Assembly: GCA_900754255.1 (NCBI GenBank)
Contig: CAAECI010000119.1
Span: 1 to 16,365, forward strand
From: an uncultured Succinivibrio sp.
GTDB taxonomy: Bacteria > Pseudomonadota > Gammaproteobacteria > Enterobacterales > Succinivibrionaceae
Direction of reading: 5' to 3'
Length of the DNA stretch: 16,365 nucleotides
Shown here: one piece after another, positions 7,792 through 14,870 of the stretch
How positions within the stretch are numbered: position 1 is the stretch's first letter
Layout: each line of letters starts with the position of its first letter
The notes under the pieces: model-generated
Seen by the model: only the letters and a program-made list of their open reading frames with translations
Told to the model about the DNA's origin: nothing
Databases searched by the model: none
Program-made: the position numbers and the translations under genes

Positions 7792-9159
7792 ATGCTGTTT
7801 CACAGAAACATTGCAGGACAACTTTACTGCCAAACTAGACTGCAGCAACTTCCCTATATCGCCGTAAAAGCGGATAACTATAATGTTTTGGAAAGTCCTG
7901 CGCTTTTCCATAACCGTATGCTTGAACTTATAAAAACAGCTCGTCATCGCATAATGATGACTGTTTTATATCTTCAAGATGATGACTGCGGACGAGAAAT
8001 ACTGGATGCTTTATACAAGGCAAAAGCAAACAATCCACATCTGTATGTAAAAATTTATGTGGACTTTCATCGTGCTCAACGCGGATTGATAGGCAAGGAA
8101 CATTCCTTGGGCAATAGCGAGCTTTACTACAAGCGTGCAGAGAATTGTGATACTCCCCCATCCATATACGGCGTCCCTGTCAAAAGACGTGAGCTCTTCG
8201 GAGTCATGCACCTAAAAGGCTGTGTTTTCGACGATACCGTCCTATATTCTGGGGCATCGATCAACGACGTATATCTGGATTTTAACAATCGTTATCGTCT
8301 GGACAGATATCACGAAATATATTCGCCGCATTTGGCTGATTCAATGTGTGCCTACGTTAACGAAGCATTTCATACCAATTATGCGGTTCAGGATTTCTCT
8401 CAGGGTGAGGTAAAAAATGCCAAGCAAATACGTGATGAAATACGTGTTTTGACAAGGCATTTGACCAAGGTTCAATACAATTTCAAAGGAGAACACATAG
8501 GTCGTCAGGATATAGGGATCTGCCCTATAGCTGGATTAGGTAAAAAAAAGAACAACCTAAATCGCACCGTTTTATGGATGATAGGAGCTGCCAAAAGTCA
8601 TCTCTTTATATGTACTCCATACTTCAATCCTCCCAAACAGATCCTGCAACAACTCGAGGCTGCATTACATTCCGGTGTAAAAATCACTTTACTGGTTGGA
8701 GATAAAACAGCCAACGATTTCTTTATACAACCAGAAGAACAATTTTCCGCAATCGGCGTAATTCCATACATTTATGAACAAAATCTGCGCTCCTTTATTC
8801 AAAAGCATCTTGAATATTTGCAATCTGGCCAATTAGAGGTCATGCTATGGAAAGACGAAAACAATTCCTTCCACGTTAAAGGTATATTCGTAGATCAAAG
8901 CTATGCTCTTATTACCGGCAACAATCTTAACCCGCGCGCTTGGGGACTGGATTTAGAAAACGGTCTTGTGATCTCAGATCCTTCGCATTTGTTACAAGAA
9001 AAATTCATGCATGAACAACTGTATCTTTTAAAACATGCAAAAAAAATAAGCAAGCTATCTCAAATACAAGACTTTGATGAATATCCGGAGGAAGTTAAAA
9101 AATTGTTGTCACGCGTAAAAATTCTTAGAGCCTCTTTGATTATTAGACATTTGCTCTGA
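7792..9159 (+). CDS. pssA: CDP-diacylglycerol--serine O-phosphatidyltransferase, phospholipase-D type
   Basis: PssA transfers a phosphatidyl group from CDP-diacylglycerol to L-serine, giving phosphatidylserine, which Psd then converts to phosphatidylethanolamine. It belongs to the phospholipase D superfamily and is a peripheral membrane enzyme. The 455 residues match E. coli PssA (451). Both HKD motifs are complete: H140, K142, D147 in MHLKGCVFDDTVLYSGAS, and H361, K363, D368 in FHVKGIFVDQSYALITGNN. Other near-identical blocks include VDFHRAQRG, CTPYFN, VGDKTANDF and NLNPRAWGLDLEN. No membrane span or signal peptide is visible, as expected. Basic C-terminal residues (KKLLSRVKILRASLIIRHLL) resemble the E. 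coli tail and probably help bind acidic lipids. The start ATG follows GGAG by 8 bases, inside a palindrome that also touches the previous stop codon. It is second in the operon; recG starts 9 bases after its stop. Confidence 0.95.
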   Translation: MLFHRNIAGQLYCQTRLQQLPYIAVKADNYNVLESPALFHNRMLELIKTARHRIMMTVLYLQDDDCGREILDALYKAKANNPHLYVKIYVDFHRAQRGLIGKEHSLGNSELYYKRAENCDTPPSIYGVPVKRRELFGVMHLKGCVFDDTVLYSGASINDVYLDFNNRYRLDRYHEIYSPHLADSMCAYVNEAFHTNYAVQDFSQGEVKNAKQIRDEIRVLTRHLTKVQYNFKGEHIGRQDIGICPIAGLGKKKNNLNRTVLWMIGAAKSHLFICTPYFNPPKQILQQLEAALHSGVKITLLVGDKTANDFFIQPEEQFSAIGVIPYIYEQNLRSFIQKHLEYLQSGQLEVMLWKDENNSFHVKGIFVDQSYALITGNNLNPRAWGLDLENGLVISDPSHLLQEKFMHEQLYLLKHAKKISKLSQIQDFDEYPEEVKKLLSRVKILRASLIIRHLL

Positions 9160-9168
9160 TAGAAAATT

Positions 9169-11280
9169 ATGACGACCAACGACGAGTATTATCAAGAAAG
9201 TGCCGTCACCACGTTGAGAGGCATAGGGCACACTTATGCCGATGCCTTACAAAGGCAGGGGATTATAAACCTTTTTGATTTACTTCTCGATCTCCCTTTC
9301 CGTTATCTGGATGAAACTTTTATAACCGAAGCCGGAAACGCTAAACCCGACGGTCGCCACGTTTTGATGTTTCTAGAGGTCGTTGCCAGTCGCACCATAA
9401 ATGCGGGACGTACACGTCTTTTTTTAGTTAAAGCTAAAGATGATACTGGCTATGTCTCCGCAATCTTTTTCAATGCCTATGCAACCTTCACCAATCACTT
9501 TATTCTAGGCACAAGATTTACAGCGTTCGGAGTATTAAAACGTGACAATAACGGCCAATTATGTCTGCAACACCCCAAAATAGTTTTTTTAAACACAAAT
9601 ATGTTGCCGGAACTAAAACAAACGCTCACTCCCGTTTATCACAGTTCCGATAAAATGCCACAAAAAATTATTACAAAAATAATAAATACGGTCTTGAGTA
9701 AATTACAATCTTTACCCTTAGATGAAATTTTGCCTGCAGAACAAAATCCATTTGGCTACAACCTGTGCGAGGCTATAGCAGAAGTCCATAATCCAAAAAG
9801 CGATCCTCACCATCGCCCTATTCTTCCCTTTATGCTTCGCGCATTTAAGAGAATTTGCTTTGAAGAGCTGACCGCATATCAACTGTCATTGCTACAATTG
9901 CGTCGACTTAATTTAAACCGCCAAAGCTTAAGGATCAATTTTCTGCCATCCCTTCACGAAAAATTACTGAAGTCGCTTCCATTTACCCCTACTGATGACC
10001 AAAAAAAAGCCTTCGCAGAAATTTGTGCAGATCTGCAAAGACATACACCCATGTTAAGACTTTTACACGGAGACGTAGGATCCGGCAAAACCATGGTCGC
10101 ACTTATGGCTTGTCTGCAATCGGCTGGGGCGGGCTATCAAAGCGTGCTTTTAGTCCCAACAGAAATATTGGCAGAACAACATTTTAAAAAATTCAATCAA
10201 ATACTGTCACCGCTTAACGTTTGTTGTGTTCTCTTATACTCCTCATTAAAAAACAATGACAGAGAAAGCACCCTTGAAAAAATCAAAGACGGAAGAGCGC
10301 AAATAATAATCGGCACACACAGTGCCTTTCAAAAAGATGTGGTATATAAAACCCTGGCTTTGGCAATTATCGATGAACAGCATCGTTTTGGGATCGACCA
10401 ACGCCGCTCTCTTCTTTCCAAATCCCCAGATGGCTGTACCATGCACCAACTGGTAATGACGGCGACACCGATACCTCGAACGCAACAGCTCGCCTTATAT
10501 GCCGATTTAGATGTTTCTACATTAAAGCAACTTCCTTCAGGAAGATCTTCGATCACAACTGCAGTCATAGGGATCAGCAGGCGTTCCGAAGTCATAAATC
10601 GATTACACTGCGCCTGCACAGAAAAAAAGCAGGCTTATTGGGTCTGTCCACGCATAGACGAAAGTGACGATAAGGAAAGCAATCTGTCTTCAGTTTTAAC
10701 AGCGTTCAAGCTGTTATCCACGGAACTTTCTGATCTGAGAATAGGTCTTATCCACGGCCAAATGTCTGCAACAGAAAAACATCAGGTGATGCAAGATTTT
10801 TTGGAAGGTAAAATCGACATCCTCACGGCAACTACTATCATAGAGGTAGGAGTCGATGTTCCGAACGCATCCATAATTGTCATTGAAAGCGCCGATAAAT
10901 TGGGATTAGCCCAGCTTCACCAATTACGTGGGCGTGTCGGACGCGGAAATCAAGCCTCTTTTTGTTTACTTATGTATGATGATAACGTAGGAGCTATAAC
11001 TGAAACAGCTAAGCAAAGATTGCAGATCATGAGAAACACATCTGACGGATTCACCATTGCTGCTGAAGATTTGCGATTACGAGGTCCAGGAGAGGTGTTC
11101 GGAGCTAGACAAGCTGGATTTAATGCGTTTAAGGTAGCAGACACCGTTCGTGATCAGGATTTAATTGCTCCGGCACGTCATGCTGCTGAGTGCTTAATCA
11201 ATGACAAAGAAAAAACTCTTTTGCTAATAAAGCGATGGTTCCCCGATGCAGCTCCCTTTAGAGCTTTTTCCGACTATTAA
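9169..11280 (+). CDS. recG: ATP-dependent DNA helicase RecG
   Basis: RecG is a double-stranded DNA translocase that reverses stalled replication forks and branch-migrates Holliday junctions and R-loops. The 703 residues are full length (E. coli 693). The N-terminal wedge/OB domain begins with LRGIGHTYADAL and LLLDLPFRYLD (about 15-140). Helicase motifs follow in order: Walker A GDVGSGKT (301-308), VPTEILAEQH (329-338), motif II DEQH (402-405), motif III TATPIPRT (431-438), motif V TTIIEVGVDVPNA (555-567) and motif VI QLRGRVGRG (585-593). RLRGPGEVFGARQAG beyond motif VI is the conserved TRG-type translocation block. No key residue is missing. The ATG lies 9 bases after the pssA stop, with only a weak purine stretch (ATAGAAAA) upstream, so expression may rely on coupling to pssA. 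In E. coli recG sits with spoT and trmH; the pssA-recG-AsmA order here is different. Confidence 0.95.
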   Translation: MTTNDEYYQESAVTTLRGIGHTYADALQRQGIINLFDLLLDLPFRYLDETFITEAGNAKPDGRHVLMFLEVVASRTINAGRTRLFLVKAKDDTGYVSAIFFNAYATFTNHFILGTRFTAFGVLKRDNNGQLCLQHPKIVFLNTNMLPELKQTLTPVYHSSDKMPQKIITKIINTVLSKLQSLPLDEILPAEQNPFGYNLCEAIAEVHNPKSDPHHRPILPFMLRAFKRICFEELTAYQLSLLQLRRLNLNRQSLRINFLPSLHEKLLKSLPFTPTDDQKKAFAEICADLQRHTPMLRLLHGDVGSGKTMVALMACLQSAGAGYQSVLLVPTEILAEQHFKKFNQILSPLNVCCVLLYSSLKNNDRESTLEKIKDGRAQIIIGTHSAFQKDVVYKTLALAIIDEQHRFGIDQRRSLLSKSPDGCTMHQLVMTATPIPRTQQLALYADLDVSTLKQLPSGRSSITTAVIGISRRSEVINRLHCACTEKKQAYWVCPRIDESDDKESNLSSVLTAFKLLSTELSDLRIGLIHGQMSATEKHQVMQDFLEGKIDILTATTIIEVGVDVPNASIIVIESADKLGLAQLHQLRGRVGRGNQASFCLLMYDDNVGAITETAKQRLQIMRNTSDGFTIAAEDLRLRGPGEVFGARQAGFNAFKVADTVRDQDLIAPARHAAECLINDKEKTLLLIKRWFPDAAPFRAFSDY

Positions 11281-11292
11281 GGAGTTTTAGCA

Positions 11293-13473
11293 GTGGCTTT
11301 CAGACGCAATATAAGAAGAAAACACCCAAGCATAGCTTTTAAATTTGTAAAATTGCTGTTCATTATCTGCGGAATTTTTGCAGTTTCTGCCACACTTTTC
11401 ATCTTATATTTCAACGGACAGCATGTAAAAGCTCCGTTAATAAAATTATTGTCCGAACGATCTGGAATCACCATGTCGGCTGAATCTGTAGAATTTTCTC
11501 CTATTTACCCCGATACAGTAAAACTGCACAATGTCAAATTTTCAAACAGCACTATTTCCGAGCTGTATATAGAATATGATCTTAAATCATTACTCTCAGG
11601 CGACAGATTATATATAAATGACCTATATATACGTGACGCTTCATTAAATCCCTCCGATTTACAAATGCTGAAGGCTGGGGCTCTTGGCTTCAAAACTATA
11701 TTTATAAGCTCCCTAAGAGCTAAAAATACTCCCTTGGATTTACCGCAACTCTCAGCAAAAAACGCTTCTTTTGAACTAAAGGACGTCTCTATTAAAAAAG
11801 GAGGATCTGTATTTTCGTCAGAAGGCTCGGGCACTTTATCAGAAGGCTTGATAAACGGGCTCTCTTACCACGACATGTCTGGGAAATTTTCTGCTGACGA
11901 CAGCGGTGTATATTTTCCTGAAATATCCTTATCCGCTTTGGGAGGGATAATTTCAGGAAGTCTAAAACTTAACAACGATGGAGTTGCCGAATTTTCCTAT
12001 CTCAACCTTGAGCGAGTAATTTTAAAAGATCCGTCTAAGGTGTTCTCAAAATATGACTTTAAAATTACGAAACTTAACCTGTCATCAGTAACAGCCATGA
12101 TCCCATCAAAAGACCTGTTACTTTCAAACATAACGGGACAGGCCTTAGACGTTAATGTCGACAACGGATCCTTCACATGTAATTTCAAAGGGAATATAGA
12201 AGAAATAAGTCGACCAATCATGCTACTGTCACTTGAAGACAATAAGGCAGACGTACATTGTGATAGAGAATCTTGGGACGTAAAGCTGCAGGGCAATGTA
12301 TTTCAAGGCTCCTATGAACTGAACGCTCTTTTTTCACTTCAGCAACAGGGTGACATTTTGCGTACACTCAAGTTGTCATCTCCAAAAATTGAACTAACCC
12401 AAGATTTGGTCAACGGATTCCTAAAGGACTCCGCTCAAAGACGTTTGGTCCTTGGCAATATCGAAATAGAAAATGCCCGCTTCCTGTCACATTTGGATTT
12501 TTTACCGCTGTCCTGCGAATCGCTAACTGCAAACATTTCAGGCCTGTCATGGTCTCTGCAAGAAAGTTTTAATCCAGCTCCTGCAGGAATGATTAATGCA
12601 TCTTTTACTGATCTTTTATTTGCGGATCTGAGAATCAACAGCCTGTCTTTAATCTCAAACATCACAGATCCTGTGATCATGTTTTCAATACCCAAGGTAG
12701 TATTTGGGAAATCACAGGCTTCGGCTGCTTTTTCTATGTCCAGAAACGGAGGACGTAGCTTTTTAATGGCACAGGCTCATGATTTTGAACTTGCAGATAT
12801 CAATTCCTCCATAATCTCTCATCTGCTGGCAGGAAAAATCAACTTGGAAGCGGATCTCAGATCTTTTGGTTCTAACGAGGAGTTAATTAAAAATCTTTCC
12901 GGTTCCGTAAACGTCTCTTCAGATAATGTGCTGATTTCCGATTTCGGTTTGGATTTAATAAATGGTGGAAAAAAAGAAGATTTCAAACTGGATATGACAC
13001 AATTATTATCTGCACTATCGGACAGTGATTGCGGAATGCACGACGTCCGCTCTTCATTTATATTTACAAAAGAAAAGGCCGCTGTTACGGTTTCGGCAAA
13101 ACTATCAACATCATCCTTTGCCCTGAACGGATCCGTAGCCCTTCCAGATTTACAAACGTCAGCCAAGGCTTATTTGGTCAGTAATCCGAAGGACAGTGTT
13201 ACCATGGTTGGCATTTCAGGATCTCTTCATTCACCACAATTCTATATTCAGGCCCTGTCGCGAGGAATAATGAGACCGGGATTATTCGTTAAAGCGTTGA
13301 CCCCTGAGGAACAAAAACAACTCGAGATTCAACGTTACAGGATCATTGATCAAAACACGCATGACACAAAGAAAATTCTGGATGCAGTTGAGATTTTGAA
13401 AGAACAGATTGCTACTCTTGAAAAGGATACCGCAGAGTCATCTTCGGAAGATTCTCATACCCATACGGATTGA
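11293..13473 (+). CDS. AsmA family protein (membrane-anchored, probable envelope lipid homeostasis)
   Basis: A basic N-terminus (RRNIRRKH) is followed by one hydrophobic segment at about 19-40, consistent with an inner-membrane anchor and a large periplasmic body. The body is rich in short alternating beta-strand-like stretches and has no enzyme motif. The AsmA C-terminal signature is clear at about 514-555, GKINLEADLRSFGSNEEL then LSGSVNVSSDNVLISDFGLDLI, and the family ending VGISGSLHSPQFYI lies at 639-652. The 726 residues exceed E. coli AsmA (617). The last 55 residues are charged and helix-prone (EEQKQLEIQRYRI, ILKEQIATLEKD), a possible coiled coil. The start is a GTG at 11293, supported by AAGGAG 8 bases before it; GGAG follows the recG stop directly. 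AsmA-like proteins are structurally related to bridge-like lipid transfer proteins and affect outer-membrane composition, which fits the nearby pssA. YhjG- or YicH-type paralogues are alternatives. Confidence 0.8.
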   Translation: MAFRRNIRRKHPSIAFKFVKLLFIICGIFAVSATLFILYFNGQHVKAPLIKLLSERSGITMSAESVEFSPIYPDTVKLHNVKFSNSTISELYIEYDLKSLLSGDRLYINDLYIRDASLNPSDLQMLKAGALGFKTIFISSLRAKNTPLDLPQLSAKNASFELKDVSIKKGGSVFSSEGSGTLSEGLINGLSYHDMSGKFSADDSGVYFPEISLSALGGIISGSLKLNNDGVAEFSYLNLERVILKDPSKVFSKYDFKITKLNLSSVTAMIPSKDLLLSNITGQALDVNVDNGSFTCNFKGNIEEISRPIMLLSLEDNKADVHCDRESWDVKLQGNVFQGSYELNALFSLQQQGDILRTLKLSSPKIELTQDLVNGFLKDSAQRRLVLGNIEIENARFLSHLDFLPLSCESLTANISGLSWSLQESFNPAPAGMINASFTDLLFADLRINSLSLISNITDPVIMFSIPKVVFGKSQASAAFSMSRNGGRSFLMAQAHDFELADINSSIISHLLAGKINLEADLRSFGSNEELIKNLSGSVNVSSDNVLISDFGLDLINGGKKEDFKLDMTQLLSALSDSDCGMHDVRSSFIFTKEKAAVTVSAKLSTSSFALNGSVALPDLQTSAKAYLVSNPKDSVTMVGISGSLHSPQFYIQALSRGIMRPGLFVKALTPEEQKQLEIQRYRIIDQNTHDTKKILDAVEILKEQIATLEKDTAESSSEDSHTHTD

Positions 13474-13514
13474 TCCTTTTAAGAGCTATATTTCCCCAAA
13501 TTATTCAAAAACAA

Positions 13515-14546
13515 TTAATCTTTTTTGCTGTCGTCCCCCTGCACCGACTGCAAAGACAAATTTTTTCGCAATTCTTTGTTTTCCTGCTCAAAAACAGACG
13601 CCATTTTTAAATTTTTTTTCATGGGGGCGGGGGTGTTTGTCACTTTAATTCTTATGGATGCTTTGCTACGTACAGGAATTGCATTATCCGATCCTAGGGT
13701 AGATCCTGTAATATTTGCAAGATAGACCATAAAACTAGGAATACCTTCACAAATTCCAGATCTAACCGCGCCTAAGGTTGCAGTAAACTCTGCACCTACC
13801 AATACTATCCACCAGTTAATATAAATCCATAGCATCAGCACAGGGATAGCTGCCAAGGCTCCGTATGCAACTTGGTAACCAGAGAAATTTAAAACAAAAA
13901 CACTAAAAAGCTTTTTTGAAATCTCTAGAAAAACGGTAACAAAGGCCGCCCCCAGTAAAGCATCTTGAACCTTAATCACTGCCGCAGGGACTATCATAAA
14001 AGTAGCCACCGTAACAATCATCTCAATCAAAACAGGAAATACAAAATAGGCTATAACCATCGGGATACCGACAACTCCACCTGATAAGGCTGCATAAGCA
14101 AAGACCTTGGAAGTTATCCATATGATAAGCCCCACAGATAGCGGGCCTAATGTAAGAAGAGTCCAATAAATTGCAACTGTCGATCCTAATTTTCTACGTC
14201 CACCGCGCCAAATACGATTAAAGGATTTGTCAACCGATCGAACAAGTAACAGCGCAATTATAAAAAAAGCGACAGATCCTGTTATTGTCAGCTTTCCTGC
14301 ATGCTCTATTAAAGATCCCAGATGATTACTTATTGTTTCATTAAAAACCGGCATAAAATTCTGCGCAGCAAATTGCTTCAAAGCATCCCGAACCCCCTGA
14401 AACGAAGGGATCATTGCAAAGACTGATAATACGACCGCTGCAGCCGGCACAAGTGCCAAAATGGAGGTAAAAGCCAAAGCGGATGCTTCCAGTCCAACAT
14501 TGTCACGTTTGATGCGTTTCACAAAAAAAGCAATAAGATCTCTCAC
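13515..14546 (-). CDS. YihY/BrkB family inner-membrane protein
   Basis: This polytopic membrane protein belongs to the YihY/virulence factor BrkB family, formerly misnamed ribonuclease BN. Its biochemical role is not settled. About six hydrophobic segments lie near 23-46, 89-108, 126-147, 159-187, 195-217 and 225-255. Family blocks include LAFTSILALVPAAAVVLSVF, LLLVRSVDKSFNRIW, YWTLLTLGP and the stretch from GYQVAYGALAAIPVL to WIVLVGAEFTATLG. About 80 hydrophilic residues follow the last span, ending in an acidic-basic tail (QGDDSKKD); this is longer than in E. coli YihY (290 residues in all). For the start I chose the GTG at 14546, because AAGGTGG sits five bases upstream on the leftward strand. 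A GTG three codons earlier (14555) is possible but has no ribosome-binding site. It is convergent with the AsmA-family gene, 41 bases apart, with no strong terminator between. Confidence 0.85.
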   Translation of the reverse strand: MRDLIAFFVKRIKRDNVGLEASALAFTSILALVPAAAVVLSVFAMIPSFQGVRDALKQFAAQNFMPVFNETISNHLGSLIEHAGKLTITGSVAFFIIALLLVRSVDKSFNRIWRGGRRKLGSTVAIYWTLLTLGPLSVGLIIWITSKVFAYAALSGGVVGIPMVIAYFVFPVLIEMIVTVATFMIVPAAVIKVQDALLGAAFVTVFLEISKKLFSVFVLNFSGYQVAYGALAAIPVLMLWIYINWWIVLVGAEFTATLGAVRSGICEGIPSFMVYLANITGSTLGSDNAIPVRSKASIRIKVTNTPAPMKKNLKMASVFEQENKELRKNLSLQSVQGDDSKKD

Positions 14547-14583
14547 CTGTTCCACCTTGATTAATGCTTTCTAAAACACTCTT

Positions 14584-14614
14584 ATTTTAACAGAGCTAGA
14601 CAATATTCCTTCAA
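14584..14614 (-). promoter_or_regulatory. Candidate promoter for the yihY-like gene
   Basis: On the leftward strand, TTGAAG (14614-14609) is followed after 19 bases by TAAAAT (14589-14584). Four of six -35 bases and five of six -10 bases match the sigma70 consensus, but the spacer is longer than ideal. It would give a leader of about 30 bases. Confidence 0.3.
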
Positions 14615-14700
14615 ACGAACGAATACAGGGCTCAATAACTCTACAGTACGATTTCGATTTTCAAAGAAAAGCATGCACTAGATAACAGCATAATGCGTCA

Positions 14701-14748
14701 CTTATCGAAAATTACGCTAAAATACTCTGATTTCATCGAATCGATAAG
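14701..14748. repeat. 8-base inverted repeat upstream of bipA
   Basis: CTTATCGA (14701-14708) and TCGATAAG (14741-14748) are perfect inverted copies separated by 32 bases. A -10-like TAAAAT lies between them. Centre-to-centre spacing is 40 bases, close to four helical turns, so the two copies could be half-sites of a looping or dimeric regulator. Chance remains possible for an 8-base match. Confidence 0.4.
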
Positions 14749-14870
14749 GTAGTTCGCGACAGAACAAGCGGTAAATCCGCCTTTATAAATAGATACCGAA
14801 CTCAATTTTAAGCCATACAAACGTCTCCGCTTCCTGGAGAGTTTTCAGATCCAACACAGGATATAAAAAG

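Larger units (their letters stand above)
14547..14870. other. Intergenic region between yihY and bipA
   Basis: The spacer between these divergent genes has no gene-like open frame. It contains a possible leftward yihY promoter near the left end and an 8-base inverted repeat (14701-14748). Candidate -10 hexamers for bipA are TAAAAT (14718-14723) and TATAAA (14784-14789), neither with a good -35. TCTCC (14824-14828) and GGAGA (14836-14840) form a small hairpin in the bipA leader, 30 bases before its start codon. Confidence 0.6.

Noticed and set aside
13460..13514. Possible terminator between the AsmA-family gene and yihY
   Set aside because: GGAT-TG-ATCC followed by TTTT has only a four-base stem and a two-base loop, and overlaps the stop codon; the AATT pairs nearby are too weak.
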